Notes: a model not told the origin generated them from the sequence alone. DNA of 64,000 nucleotides from CAYLLD01 sp964425135 (GCA_964425135.1 CAYRKW010000008.1:1-64000); one strand, 5' to 3'; positions 37,715 to 47,431 are shown, counted from the stretch's first letter. Translations and numbers: made by a program.

Positions 37715-39256
37715 CTATTTCTGTGCGGTCTGGATGAGCGGATCGGCTACGTTGAGCGCGGTTTCATAGCCGTCGATCAAGGCGGAAACGCTTGGGCCGA
37801 AGATATCAGTTGCAAGGCTGGGATAGACGCCCAGCAGTAGCGTCATCACGATAAGCGGCGCGAACAACAGCTTCTCGCGACGTGTCAGATCTTTCATCGC
37901 CTTGAGGCTCTCCTTGATGAGATCGCCGAACACCACCCGGCGATAGAGCCAAAGTGCGTAGGCTGCCGACAGGATCACACCTGTTGTGGCCAGAAACGCC
38001 ACCCATGTGTTGACCTGAAACACTCCCGCAAGCGTCAAAAACTCGCCGATAAACCCGGAGGTCCCCGGCAGGCCCACATTGCCCATCGTAAACAGCATGA
38101 AAATCAGCGCATAGGCCGGCATAGTCACCACCAGCCCGCCATAAGCATCAATATCGCGCGTGTGCATGCGGTCATAGACAACACCAACGCAAAGGAAAAG
38201 CGCGCCGGAAATGAACCCATGGCTCAGCATCTGGAATATCGCGCCATCAAGGCCCTGCTGGTTCACTGCGAAAATGCCGAGTGTCACGTAACCCATGTGC
38301 GCCACGGATGAATAGGCAATCAGCTTCTTCATGTCCTCCTGCATCATCGCCACCAGCGAGGTGTAAATGATCGCGATCACCGACAGGGTAAAGACGAAGG
38401 TTTGCAAATATTCGGTCGCAATCGGGAACATTGGCAGGCTGAAGCGCAGGAACCCATAGCCGCCCATTTTCAGCAGGATCGCCGCCAGCACGACAGAGCC
38501 TGCCGTCGGCGCTTGAACGTGCGCATCGGGCAGCCATGTGTGCACCGGCCACATCGGCATCTTGACCGCGAAAGAGGCAAAAAACGCCAGGAACATCAGT
38601 GTTTGCATCCCGCCAACCACCTGCCAGCCAAAGAGGCTCAGCGTCTCGGAGCTGAACTGATGATTGAGCAAAGTCGGAATGTCCGTCGTGCCCGCATCCA
38701 TATACATCGCAACCATCGCAACCAGCATCAGCACCGAGCCGAGGAAGGTATAAAGGAAGAACTTGAATGCCGCGTATATTCGCTCTTTCCCGCCCCAAAT
38801 GCCGACGATCAGGAACATCGGGATGAGGCCCGCTTCGAAGAACAGATAGAACAGGATCAGATCGAGCGCGCAAAAGACGCCAATCATCAGCGTCTCCAGC
38901 ACCAGAAACGCAATCATGTATTCCTTGACGCGGTGCTCCACATGCCAGCTTGCGCCGATCACAATCGGCATCATGAAGGTGGTGAGCATCACAAAGAGGA
39001 TCGAAATTCCATCGACCCCCATCTTATAGGTCAGCCCGCCGATCCACTCATGTGCTTCGACAAACTGGAAATCGGTGTTCGTGGGATCAAACCCGAAGAG
39101 CAGAATGAGCGACAGCACAAAGGTGAAGCTCGTGGTGAACAGCGCCACCATCTTGGCGTTGCGCGCTGCAACCTCGTCGTCGCCGCGCAAGAAAACCAGC
39201 ATGACAAAGGCACCGATGAGCGGCAGAAAGGTGATAAAGGAGAGAAGATTGCCCAT
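37715..39256 (-). CDS. nuoM: NADH-quinone oxidoreductase subunit M
   Basis: About 513 residues from the ATG at 39256, which shares one base with the nuoL stop; an upstream in-frame start would lie inside nuoL. This antiporter-like subunit has about 14 membrane helices. Conserved parts visible are FFEAGLIPMFLIVGIWGG with the channel Glu, MPMWPVHTWLPDAHVQAPTA, and KKLIAYSSVAHMGYVTLG. It forms one of the proton pathways in the membrane arm. Confidence 0.97.
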   Translation of the reverse strand: MGNLLSFITFLPLIGAFVMLVFLRGDDEVAARNAKMVALFTTSFTFVLSLILLFGFDPTNTDFQFVEAHEWIGGLTYKMGVDGISILFVMLTTFMMPIVIGASWHVEHRVKEYMIAFLVLETLMIGVFCALDLILFYLFFEAGLIPMFLIVGIWGGKERIYAAFKFFLYTFLGSVLMLVAMVAMYMDAGTTDIPTLLNHQFSSETLSLFGWQVVGGMQTLMFLAFFASFAVKMPMWPVHTWLPDAHVQAPTAGSVVLAAILLKMGGYGFLRFSLPMFPIATEYLQTFVFTLSVIAIIYTSLVAMMQEDMKKLIAYSSVAHMGYVTLGIFAVNQQGLDGAIFQMLSHGFISGALFLCVGVVYDRMHTRDIDAYGGLVVTMPAYALIFMLFTMGNVGLPGTSGFIGEFLTLAGVFQVNTWVAFLATTGVILSAAYALWLYRRVVFGDLIKESLKAMKDLTRREKLLFAPLIVMTLLLGVYPSLATDIFGPSVSALIDGYETALNVADPLIQTAQK

Positions 39257-41229
39257 CAGCTTGCTCCTCCCAGCACGAACCATGTGATCATCGCGCCCAA
39301 TCCGATCAGCATCGCGAAGGCGTAATGGAACAGATACCCTGACTGCAATTGCCCAAGGCGGCGGGTGAAGAATGGCACTACGCCCATACTCAACCCGTTG
39401 ATCGCGCCATCAATGGTCGCCCCATCGCCTTTCTTCCACAGGAACCGCCCCAACCATTTTGCAGGGCGTACCAGCGCAAAATCGTAGAGCTCATCAAAAT
39501 ACCATTTGTTGAGCAGGAAGTTGTAAAGCACGCGCTGCTGCGCGGCCAGTTTGCCCGGTATCTCCGGTCGCCAGATATACATCATCCAGCTCACGGCAAA
39601 GCCGATCAGCATCGCGATGAACGGCGAAACCTTGACCCATTTGTCCACATGATGCGCGTCATCGAGCACATGGTTATCAGGGTGATGGAAGATCGCCGAA
39701 CCAAACCACTCCTCGACATATGTGTGCGAGCCGAAGAAGCTCTTGAACCAGATCATACCCGCGAAAATCGCGCCCAAGGCCAGCACACCAAGCGGGATCA
39801 GCATCGTCATCGGGCTTTCATGCGCATGTTCATGGGTGTGCTTATCGCCGCGCTGCTTGCCGAAGAACGTGAGGAAGATCAGCCGCCATGAATAGAAACT
39901 CGTCATGCACGCCGCGATCACCAGCATCCAGAACGCATAAGCGCCGACACCGCTATGCGCTGCATAGGCGCTCTCGATAATTGCGTCTTTCGACAAGAAG
40001 CCGGCAAAGCCTATGTGGGTGAGCGGAATGCCAACGCCGGTGATCGCAAGCGTGCCGTTCATCATCGCCCAGAACGTCATCGGGATCTTTTTACGCAGCC
40101 CGCCATAGTTCCGCATATCCTGCTCATGGTGCATCGCATGGATCACCGAACCAGCGCCAAGGAACAGCATCGCCTTGAAAAATGCGTGGGTGAACAGATG
40201 GAACATCGCCGCCGAATATACGCCAACGCCTGCGGCCACGAACATATAGCCAAGCTGTGAGCAGGTCGAATAGGCAATCACGCGTTTGATGTCGTTTTGC
40301 ACCAAACCGATGGTCGCCGCGAAAAACGCAGTGGTTGCCCCAAGGAAGGTGATGAAGGTGAGCGTACCAGGCGCGAACACCATCAGCGGCGACATGCGGC
40401 AGACGAGGAAAACACCCGCCGTCACCATGGTCGCCGCGTGGATCAGCGCTGACACTGGCGTCGGGCCTTCCATCGCGTCCGGCAGCCATGTGTGCAGCAC
40501 CAGTTGCGCCGATTTCCCCATCGCACCAATAAACAGCAGCATCGCAAGACACTCCGCCGCATTCACCTCCCAGCTGAGGAAATTCATGGTGGTGCTCGCA
40601 AGCTCAGGCGCTTTGTCGAAAATCACGCTCAACTCGATGGAATCTGTCAGCCAGAACAAGCCGAAAATTCCGAGCGCAAAACCAAAGTCGCCCACGCGGT
40701 TGACGATAAACGCCTTCATCGCCGCCGCACCTGCGCTGGCCTTGCGGTAATAGAACCCAATCAGAAGGTAGGAGGCAACGCCAACACCTTCCCAGCCAAA
40801 GAACATCTGCAAGAGGTTGTCAGACGTCACGAGCATCAGCATCGCGAAGGTGAAGAACGACAGATATGCAAAGAAGCGCGGCTTATAGCTCTCGCCTTCC
40901 TTGAAATTCTCGTCATGCGCCATGTAGCCCATCGAATAAAGATGGACGAGCGCCGAGACCGTCGTGACAACAATCAGCATGATCTGGGTCAGCCGGTCGA
41001 GCCGTATGCCCCATGTCACCGAGAGCGAGCCACTATCGACCCAGCGGAACAGCTGGATTTGCTCAGCATGGTGATACTCACCAAAGAAAACGACCCAGCT
41101 CAGAGCGCAGGCGAGAAACAGCAGCCCCGTGGAGACAATCATCGCCCCTTGCTCGGAGATGATGCGCCAGCCAAAGCCCGCGATGATCGCGCCCAGAAGG
41201 GGGGCGAAAAGGATGATGGTGGGGGTCAT
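39256..41229 (-). CDS. nuoL: NADH-quinone oxidoreductase subunit L
   Basis: A 657-residue distal antiporter-like subunit of complex I. The core shows FFGWEGVGVASYLLIGFYY, HTWLPDAMEGPTPVSALIHA with the conserved TM7 region, and KRVIAYSTCSQLGYMFVA. The long C-terminal part (about 500-657) contains the lateral helix that clasps NuoM and NuoN. A His-rich loop (HTHEHAHES) lies near 465-475. It starts six bases after nuoK and overlaps nuoM by one base. Confidence 0.97.
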   Translation of the reverse strand: MTPTIILFAPLLGAIIAGFGWRIISEQGAMIVSTGLLFLACALSWVVFFGEYHHAEQIQLFRWVDSGSLSVTWGIRLDRLTQIMLIVVTTVSALVHLYSMGYMAHDENFKEGESYKPRFFAYLSFFTFAMLMLVTSDNLLQMFFGWEGVGVASYLLIGFYYRKASAGAAAMKAFIVNRVGDFGFALGIFGLFWLTDSIELSVIFDKAPELASTTMNFLSWEVNAAECLAMLLFIGAMGKSAQLVLHTWLPDAMEGPTPVSALIHAATMVTAGVFLVCRMSPLMVFAPGTLTFITFLGATTAFFAATIGLVQNDIKRVIAYSTCSQLGYMFVAAGVGVYSAAMFHLFTHAFFKAMLFLGAGSVIHAMHHEQDMRNYGGLRKKIPMTFWAMMNGTLAITGVGIPLTHIGFAGFLSKDAIIESAYAAHSGVGAYAFWMLVIAACMTSFYSWRLIFLTFFGKQRGDKHTHEHAHESPMTMLIPLGVLALGAIFAGMIWFKSFFGSHTYVEEWFGSAIFHHPDNHVLDDAHHVDKWVKVSPFIAMLIGFAVSWMMYIWRPEIPGKLAAQQRVLYNFLLNKWYFDELYDFALVRPAKWLGRFLWKKGDGATIDGAINGLSMGVVPFFTRRLGQLQSGYLFHYAFAMLIGLGAMITWFVLGGAS

Positions 41230-41235
41230 AACCCG

Positions 41236-41541
41236 TTACCCTTTCATCATATTCACATCTTCCACCGCAATCGTGCCGCGATTTCGGAAGAAGCAAACCA
41301 GAATAGCCAGACCAATCGCTGCCTCGGCGGCCGCAACGGTCAGAACGAAAAGCGTGAACACCTGCCCGACCAGATCGCCCAGATGGGCGGAGAAGGCGAC
41401 AAGGTTGATATTGACCGCAAGCAGCATCAGCTCGATCGACATCAGGATAACGATGACGTTTTTGCGGTTCAGGAAAATGCCGAAAATGCCAGTGACAAAC
41501 AAGATCGCCGCGACCGTGAGGTAATGTTCAAGTCCGATCAT
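41236..41541 (-). CDS. nuoK: NADH-quinone oxidoreductase subunit K
   Basis: 101 residues, three membrane helices, the MrpC-like subunit of complex I. Two membrane Glu residues important for coupling are in VILMSIELMLLAVN and AAAEAAIGLAILV. I chose the ATG at 41541 (MIGLEHYL), which gives the standard family length and overlaps the stop of the upstream exported-protein gene by four bases. Confidence 0.96.
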   Translation of the reverse strand: MIGLEHYLTVAAILFVTGIFGIFLNRKNVIVILMSIELMLLAVNINLVAFSAHLGDLVGQVFTLFVLTVAAAEAAIGLAILVCFFRNRGTIAVEDVNMMKG

Positions 41542-41984
41542 TGAAACAACTCCATAAGGTCTTTCTGGCTCAGAATATCTGCGCTGCACACGCAGGACTG
41601 CCCGTTGGTTTTGAAGGTCTTGGTCTCGAAACCGGCAGATGACATCGCGCGCCCCAGCGCCTTAAACGACGTCGTGACATCTTGGAGCATGATGGTCTCG
41701 ATCACACGCAGCGGCCTGGGCCAATCCGCTTCGGGCTGCCCATAGTCAACAATGGCAACCAGACGCGTGTTGCTGGTGCAATCTACATGCGCCACATAGG
41801 CCTGATTGGCCGGAACAACACCCTCGGTCATCACGGTTGAGATACGCCCGTCGCTCCACCGCATCGAGTTGATATAATCCGTACCATCCCCCTCTTTGCA
41901 ATCGCTCGGAAGAATATCCAAAGCGCTCGCAGAAGCACCCAGCGCCACCATCAGCCCAATCATCAAAGGCAATCGCATCTTCAC
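41538..41984 (-). CDS. Exported protein of unknown function between nuoJ and nuoK
   Basis: 148 residues with a clear signal peptide (MKMRLPLMIGLMVALGASASA|LD), so probably periplasmic. The mature part has five cysteines, including the CVC pair near the C-terminus (GQSCVCSADIL), and no recognisable domain. It overlaps nuoJ and nuoK by four bases on each side (ATGA), so it is translated with complex I. A role in assembly or periplasmic stability of the membrane arm is possible but unproven. Confidence 0.8.
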   Translation of the reverse strand: MKMRLPLMIGLMVALGASASALDILPSDCKEGDGTDYINSMRWSDGRISTVMTEGVVPANQAYVAHVDCTSNTRLVAIVDYGQPEADWPRPLRVIETIMLQDVTTSFKALGRAMSSAGFETKTFKTNGQSCVCSADILSQKDLMELFQ

Positions 41985-42595
41985 AGCCCCTGCCCCGGTT
42001 TGACGTCTTTCATCTCCATCGTCTTGGCCGGATCACGATAGATCTGATCAAGGATGTTCTGACGTTTGATGTCCGGGCGATGGCGCAGCGTCAGCACGAT
42101 GGCACCGACCATAGCGACCAGCAAGATCATCCCCGCGGCTTGAAAGAGATAGACATATTTGGTGTAGATCAGCATTCCCAGCGCAGTGGTGTTCTGCACA
42201 TCCTCAACCATCGGCGCAACCGCCTGCCGCGCATCAGGGGCAGCGTCCGCAATGATCCAATTGCCAAAGACAAGTGCCAGTTCCATGATCAGAACGACAC
42301 CGATCAACAGGCCAATGGGCATATATTGTGCCAATCCCTCTTTGAGCTCAGCAAAATCGACATCGAGCATCATCACAACGAAAAGGAACAACACCGCAAC
42401 CGCGCCAACATAGACGATCACCAGAAGCATGGCGACAAATTCAGCGCCGAGCAGAACGAACAATCCAGCCGAAGAGAAAAACGCGAGGATCAGCCACAGC
42501 ACCGAATGCACCGGATTGCGCGCCAGAACGACGAAAAGCCCCGCCGCTACAGCGGTGCAGGCGAAGAGATAAAAGGCAAAGACCTCAACACTCAT
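41981..42595 (-). CDS. nuoJ: NADH-quinone oxidoreductase subunit J
   Basis: 204 residues, five membrane helices, the ND6-like subunit of complex I. The conserved third-helix region is LLGAEFVAMLLVIVYVGAVAVLFLFVVMM (roughly 48-76), where a pi-bulge helix links quinone chemistry to proton pumping. A GAGGAG ribosome-binding site lies about nine bases before the ATG. It is separated from nuoI by 64 bases, one of the larger gaps within the operon, which holds a copy of the GAGTATTT-type motif. Confidence 0.95.
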   Translation of the reverse strand: MSVEVFAFYLFACTAVAAGLFVVLARNPVHSVLWLILAFFSSAGLFVLLGAEFVAMLLVIVYVGAVAVLFLFVVMMLDVDFAELKEGLAQYMPIGLLIGVVLIMELALVFGNWIIADAAPDARQAVAPMVEDVQNTTALGMLIYTKYVYLFQAAGMILLVAMVGAIVLTLRHRPDIKRQNILDQIYRDPAKTMEMKDVKPGQGL

Positions 42596-42603
42596 GTGCC
42601 AAA

Positions 42604-42631
42604 CTCCTCTTCACTTTTCTCCAAATACTCA
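42604..42631 (-). repeat. GAGTATTT-type intergenic motif before nuoJ
   Basis: On the minus strand this reads TGAGTATTTGGAGAAAAG followed by TGAAGAGGAG. It closely resembles TGAGTATTTACAGGAAAG and then ATGAAG after the hairpins at 20706-20729 on the plus strand. Here it also supplies the nuoJ ribosome-binding site. Confidence 0.5.
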
Positions 42632-42659
42632 TAGCGCGACCTCTCATCACGATCCTGCC

Positions 42660-43154
42660 TTAGCGGTAAGGCGCATCCAGTTCGATATTTCGGGCAATCT
42701 CGGCCTCCCAGCGCTCGCCATTGGCCAGCAGCTTCTCCTTGTCGTAGAAAAGCTCTTCGCGGGTTTCGGTCGAAAATTCGAAATTCGGCCCCTCGACAAT
42801 CGCATCCACTGGGCAAGCCTCCTGGCAAAACCCGCAATAAATGCACTTGGTCATGTCGATGTCATAGCGGGTTGTGCGGCGCGAACCATCCTCGCGCGGC
42901 TCTGCATCAATGGTGATGGCCTGCGCAGGACAAATCGCCTCGCACAGTTTGCACGCAATGCAGCGTTCTTCGCCGTTGGGATAACGCCGCAGCGCATGCT
43001 CGCCGCGAAAACGCGGCGAGAGCGGGCCTTTCTCATGCGGGTAGTTCAGCGTCGCTTTGGGTTTGAAGAAATACTTCAACCCAAGCTTCATGCCGGTCAG
43101 CATATCGCTCAGAAGGAAATACTTCGCCGCCCGTGTCCAATCCATACCGCTCAT
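42660..43154 (-). CDS. nuoI: NADH-quinone oxidoreductase subunit I
   Basis: A 164-residue ferredoxin-like subunit with two [4Fe-4S] clusters (N6a and N6b). The motifs are CIACKLCEAICPAQAITI and CIYCGFCQEACPVDAIVE. It passes electrons from NuoG towards cluster N2 in NuoB. Its start overlaps the stop of the methyltransferase-like gene (ATGA), so that gene is wedged between nuoH and nuoI within the same operon. Confidence 0.97.
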   Translation of the reverse strand: MSGMDWTRAAKYFLLSDMLTGMKLGLKYFFKPKATLNYPHEKGPLSPRFRGEHALRRYPNGEERCIACKLCEAICPAQAITIDAEPREDGSRRTTRYDIDMTKCIYCGFCQEACPVDAIVEGPNFEFSTETREELFYDKEKLLANGERWEAEIARNIELDAPYR

Positions 43155-43927
43155 GTTCGCACGCCTTCATTCAGGTCTCTTGAGGTCGCGCCTGCATTGT
43201 CATGGCCGGACCATTTCGTTTCGTAATCGCTTTGAAGCACAACACCTGCAACATCACTGGAGGTGGTTTTCTCAATCTCGTAGTAGAGATAAACCCGCCC
43301 CGTAGGCATCACGCCCTTGAACTTCAGCCGCACGCCCTTCTCGGCCGGATCAGGAAAGACCAACGGCTTGAGATCATCTTGCGGGTTTTTGCGTACACCT
43401 TGGCAGACATGAACCTTGCAACCGCAATTGCGCTGCCAAAAGGTCCAGACCAGCTCGGGATTGAACTGGTAAATCCCATGCCCGGGCCAACCGTTCATCC
43501 CGTTCGCCGAAATGAACCGCCCGCCCGGCGCGAGCATATCATAGACATTCATCAGCGCCGTTGGCACGTTGAACACATGCTCGATGGTGCCGCCGTCGAA
43601 GATAAAATCGAACTGCCCGTGCAGCTCTTGCGGCACAGGCTTGTTCAGATCATGGATGATCGACGCACCTTCATAGTCCGAAAAATCCATCGTCTCCATC
43701 GGCCCAAGACCGAGCATGTCGAAGAGTGTCTCGCTATAGGCATCGTCTTGCAGAAAATCGAACCGTCGACTGCCGATCTCGTTCTGTGACAGTGACTTTT
43801 CGTAAAGCTTCCGATACGCCGTCTGAATCTGGAATTTCTGCCGCCCAAGCATCAGCGACCGACCCTCAGGCCGGTAGCGGGTCGAAAACTCGACCAGCTT
43901 GTCAAACAGAACGTAATCCACACCCAT
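43151..43927 (-). CDS. SAM-methyltransferase-like protein embedded in the nuo operon
   Basis: 258 residues. The central part reads QFDFIFDGGTIEHVFNVPTA and LAPGGRFISAN, typical of the C-terminal half of a class I methyltransferase fold (DxGTxEH motif). The expected Gly-rich SAM motif I is not evident near the N-terminus, where SLMLGRQKFQ occupies that region. The substrate is unknown. It starts six bases after nuoH and overlaps nuoI by four bases. Possibilities are modification of a complex I subunit or a passenger gene; the sequence alone cannot decide. Confidence 0.7.
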   Translation of the reverse strand: MGVDYVLFDKLVEFSTRYRPEGRSLMLGRQKFQIQTAYRKLYEKSLSQNEIGSRRFDFLQDDAYSETLFDMLGLGPMETMDFSDYEGASIIHDLNKPVPQELHGQFDFIFDGGTIEHVFNVPTALMNVYDMLAPGGRFISANGMNGWPGHGIYQFNPELVWTFWQRNCGCKVHVCQGVRKNPQDDLKPLVFPDPAEKGVRLKFKGVMPTGRVYLYYEIEKTTSSDVAGVVLQSDYETKWSGHDNAGATSRDLNEGVRT

Positions 43928-43933
43928 GCGCGC

Positions 43934-44962
43934 TTATCCTCCCACAGCCCAGCGGGCGTAGCCGGGAACATCGTATTTCGCGAAAACCGCAACGATCACG
44001 ACCCACATCAGGCTCATTGGCAGAAACACTTTCCACCCCAGCCGCATCAACTGATCGTAGCGGTAGCGCGGCACAATTGCTTTGACCATGGCAAAGAGGA
44101 AGAACAGCACGCACATCTTCGACACCATCCAGAACGCCCCGTCAGGGATGCCGGGAATGGGTGAGAGCCATCCGCCAAAGAACAGCAGCGTGGTGATCGC
44201 ACACATCAGGAAGATCGCGATATACTCACCCGCCATGAACAGTAGGAACGGCGTCGAGGAGTATTCCACCTGATAGCCTGCAACCAACTCGGATTCTGCT
44301 TCCGGCAGATCAAACGGCGGGCGGTTGGTTTCGGCAAGTGCGCTGACGAAGAACAGAATAACCATCGGAAAATGCGGCAGCCAATACCAGCTGAATATCC
44401 CGTAATTGCCGTCCTGCGCGTGCACGATATCCGTCAGGTTCAGCGATCCTGTCGACAGGATGACCCCGATAATAATAAAGCCAATCGAGACCTCATAAGA
44501 GATCATTTGCGCCGCCGACCGCAGGCTCCCCAGAAACGGATATTTCGAATTTGACGCCCAGCCGCCCATGATCACACCGTAAACTTCGAGCGATCCGATA
44601 GCGAAAAGATAGAGGATGCCAACGTTCAGATTGGCAACGACCCAGCCATCGGCAAACGGCACCACAGCCCAGGCGATAACGGCCAGAACGAAACTCAAGA
44701 GCGGCGCGAGCAGGAACACGAACTTGTCCGCACCCGCCGGTATCACCACCTCTTTGGCCACATATTTCAATGCATCCGCGACCGTCTGAAACAGCCCCCA
44801 GGGACCGACCACATTCGGGCCGCGCCGCAACTGCACAGCGCCCCAAATTTTCCGGTCCGCATAGACCAGAAACAAAAGCGAAATCATGACAAATCCCAAA
44901 ACCAGAAGGCATTGGCCGAGGATGATCAGGAAGATGCCAAATGAGGTGTCAAAAAAGCCCAT
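43934..44962 (-). CDS. nuoH: NADH-quinone oxidoreductase subunit H
   Basis: About 342 residues from the ATG at 44962 (MGFFDTSFGIFLII). It is the ND1-like membrane subunit that forms much of the quinone tunnel with NuoB and NuoD, with about eight helices. Conserved loops include DRKIWGAVQLRRGPNVVGPWG and RPPFDLPEAESELVAGYQVEYSS split over two stretches, both near the quinone site. It lies eight bases after the small lipoprotein gene. Confidence 0.97.
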   Translation of the reverse strand: MGFFDTSFGIFLIILGQCLLVLGFVMISLLFLVYADRKIWGAVQLRRGPNVVGPWGLFQTVADALKYVAKEVVIPAGADKFVFLLAPLLSFVLAVIAWAVVPFADGWVVANLNVGILYLFAIGSLEVYGVIMGGWASNSKYPFLGSLRSAAQMISYEVSIGFIIIGVILSTGSLNLTDIVHAQDGNYGIFSWYWLPHFPMVILFFVSALAETNRPPFDLPEAESELVAGYQVEYSSTPFLLFMAGEYIAIFLMCAITTLLFFGGWLSPIPGIPDGAFWMVSKMCVLFFLFAMVKAIVPRYRYDQLMRLGWKVFLPMSLMWVVIVAVFAKYDVPGYARWAVGG

Positions 44963-44970
44963 AATCTCAC

Positions 44971-45372
44971 TCAAACCGTTGGAACGTTGTTTGCTTTGCA
45001 CTTGTCGACGATTTGCCTCGCGTTCAGCACGAAATCGCCCTTGGGTGCAACAGGAGAAAGCAAATAAGTTGTGTTTTCCACAACCACATCACCCAATCCG
45101 TCCACCTTTGTTGTCACGCGTCTGAGGTAGGCGTTGCCGCGGATCAGCGTGTATTGCGCAGCCACGCAATCGGCATAGGCTGTGAACGCGCCTTCCACCG
45201 GGTTGAGCACCGATGCATTGACCTCGAACATATCCCCGCCAATCAGCGTCGTGCGCGCCTCCAGAAACTGCATCGGACCGCTCCCGCCCTTCGCAGATTG
45301 TGTGCAGGCCGACGTCAATAGCGTTGCCCCCAGCAATCCGCCAAGCACCAGATATGACACCCAGACGCTCAT
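44971..45372 (-). CDS. Small putative lipoprotein between nuoG and nuoH
   Basis: 133 residues with an N-terminal hydrophobic segment and a lipobox-like LTSAC (Cys23), so probably a lipoprotein. The mature region contains two further cysteines (ADCVAAQY and VDKCKANN) and an otherwise unrecognised beta-rich sequence. It overlaps the nuoG stop by four bases and precedes nuoH by eight, so it is expressed with complex I. I do not recognise a family. Confidence 0.75.
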   Translation of the reverse strand: MSVWVSYLVLGGLLGATLLTSACTQSAKGGSGPMQFLEARTTLIGGDMFEVNASVLNPVEGAFTAYADCVAAQYTLIRGNAYLRRVTTKVDGLGDVVVENTTYLLSPVAPKGDFVLNARQIVDKCKANNVPTV

Positions 45373-47381
45373 TCGGCCGCCATCATCGGACGATCCGACG
45401 CGCCCCGCGCCAGTTCCGCCATCACTTCGGAGGCACGGGCAATCGGGTTGGTCAGATAGTGATCAGGCACCGCGCTCTCAAACGCGGCCTTGCCAAGTTT
45501 CTTCACCTTATGGGCAACCATGTCGTTCTCAGGCACCGTGTTGAGCGCTCCCAAATGCGGATGTGCTTCGATCATAAGCGTGCGGAGTTGAGAAATACTG
45601 TCGAACGGCAGCGCTTCGCCAAGTTCTGCGGATAGCGCGCGCAGGATAGACCAGTTTTCCTTCGCATCTCCAGGCGCAAATCCGGCGCGAACCGCAAGTT
45701 GCGGGCGGCCTTCGGTATTGACGAAAATACCACTTTCTTCCGTGTAGGTCGCGCTTGGCAGGATAACATCTGCCCGATGCGCGCCACGATCCCCATGGCT
45801 GCCCTGATAAATGACAAACGGCCCTGCCGGAATATCCACTTCATCGACGCCAAGCGCGTAAATAACATCCGCGCCCTCAAGCGCCGCATCAACGCCGCCC
45901 TCGGTCGCAAATCCCAGATCCATACCGCCCACGCGTCCCGCCGCGCTGTGCAGGATCATCACCTTGGATTGTGCGGCTTGCGCCGTTGCAAGCGCCGTTG
46001 CCAGCACCTTGTCACCATCTGCACCTGTCAAAGCGCCCTGCCCGATGATCATTACGCCCGGCACACCGTGTTTGTCCGAATGATCCATCGCTGCAAGCTG
46101 CGAGAGCGCCTCGCGCCCCTCGCCCATCTGCATCACCTCATAGGTCAGATCGTCATCCGGTCCAATCCGTGCCACCCGCGCACCATTAAGCCACGCCTTG
46201 CGAATACGCGCATTCAGAACCGGCGCTTCGGTACGTGGATTGGTGCCAATGAGCAGGATCATCTGCGCGCTGTCGATATCCTCAATCGCCGCATCCCCAA
46301 CATAGGAGTACCGCTGCCCTATCGGCAGCTTCGCCCCATCAACGCGGCATTCGGTGGTAGCGCCCATTTGCGACGCCAGCGCCTGGGCCGCAAACATCGT
46401 CTCGCATGACGCCAGATCGCCTGCCAGAAACGCTGTCTTTTTGCCGATCGTCTGCGCCTTGATCTCCGCGAAAGCCTCCCCCCAGCTTGCCGGCTGGAGC
46501 TTCCCATTCCGGCGAATATACGGCTTGTCGAGCCTCTGGCGACGTAATCCATCCCACACAAACCGCGTCTTGTCAGAAATCCACTCTTCGTTCACACCGT
46601 CATGGTTGCGCGGCAGGATGCGCATCACTTCGCGCCCCTTGGTATCCACACGAATGTTGGACCCAAGCGCGTCCATCACATCAATCGTCTCGGTCTTGCG
46701 CAACTCCCAAGGACGGGCGGTAAACGCGTAAGGTTTGGAGACCAGCGCACCCACAGGGCACAGGTCAATGATATTGCCCTGCAGCTCGGAGTTGAGCGTT
46801 TGGTTCAGATACGACGTAATCTCTGCATCCTCGCCGCGCCCGGTTTGGCCCATCTGCGTGATCCCGGCGACCTCGGTTGTGAAGCGCACACAACGCGTGC
46901 AGGAAATGCAGCGTGTCATATGGGTTTCAACGAGCGGTCCCAGATCAAGATCGGTTACAGCCCGTTTTGGCTCGCGAAAGCGGCTGAAATCGACGCCGTA
47001 AGCCATCGCCTGATCCTGCAAATCGCACTCCCCGCCCTGATCACAAATCGGGCAATCGAGCGGATGGTTGATCAAGAGAAACTCCATCACACCTTCGCGG
47101 GCCTTTTTGACCATCGGTGTGTTGGTGAACACCTCCGGCGCCTCACCCTCAGGGCCGGGCCGCAAATCTTTCACCTGCATCGCGCAAGAGGCAGCAGGCT
47201 TGGGCGGTCCGCCTTTGACCTCCACCAGACACATCCGGCAATTGCCCGCAATCGACAGCCGCTCGTGATAGCAAAACCGTGGCACTTCAACGCCGGCAAC
47301 TTCGCAGGCCTGCAAAAGCGTCATGCGCCCATCAACCTCGACGTCCTGTCCATCGATCATTATCTTACGCAGATCAGACAT
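45369..47381 (-). CDS. nuoG: NADH-quinone oxidoreductase subunit G
   Basis: A 670-residue subunit of the peripheral arm. The N-terminal [2Fe-2S] ligands are in FCYHERLSIAGNCRMCLVE, the HxxxC-type [4Fe-4S] site in HPLDCPICDQGGECDLQD, and another [4Fe-4S] site in CISCTRCVRF. The C-terminal molybdopterin-oxidoreductase-like domain (about 215-670) is catalytically inert in this family. It lies 50 bases after the preceding small lipoprotein gene. Confidence 0.97.
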   Translation of the reverse strand: MSDLRKIMIDGQDVEVDGRMTLLQACEVAGVEVPRFCYHERLSIAGNCRMCLVEVKGGPPKPAASCAMQVKDLRPGPEGEAPEVFTNTPMVKKAREGVMEFLLINHPLDCPICDQGGECDLQDQAMAYGVDFSRFREPKRAVTDLDLGPLVETHMTRCISCTRCVRFTTEVAGITQMGQTGRGEDAEITSYLNQTLNSELQGNIIDLCPVGALVSKPYAFTARPWELRKTETIDVMDALGSNIRVDTKGREVMRILPRNHDGVNEEWISDKTRFVWDGLRRQRLDKPYIRRNGKLQPASWGEAFAEIKAQTIGKKTAFLAGDLASCETMFAAQALASQMGATTECRVDGAKLPIGQRYSYVGDAAIEDIDSAQMILLIGTNPRTEAPVLNARIRKAWLNGARVARIGPDDDLTYEVMQMGEGREALSQLAAMDHSDKHGVPGVMIIGQGALTGADGDKVLATALATAQAAQSKVMILHSAAGRVGGMDLGFATEGGVDAALEGADVIYALGVDEVDIPAGPFVIYQGSHGDRGAHRADVILPSATYTEESGIFVNTEGRPQLAVRAGFAPGDAKENWSILRALSAELGEALPFDSISQLRTLMIEAHPHLGALNTVPENDMVAHKVKKLGKAAFESAVPDHYLTNPIARASEVMAELARGASDRPMMAAE

Positions 47382-47431
47382 TCCTGTTCACCTTTACAAA
47401 CGGGCGCACGCGCCGCGTCATTTTCCTTCGT

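Noticed and set aside
42592..42846. 84-codon frame inside nuoI.
   Set aside because: It is an alternative frame of nuoI, whose two ferredoxin motifs fix the real frame.
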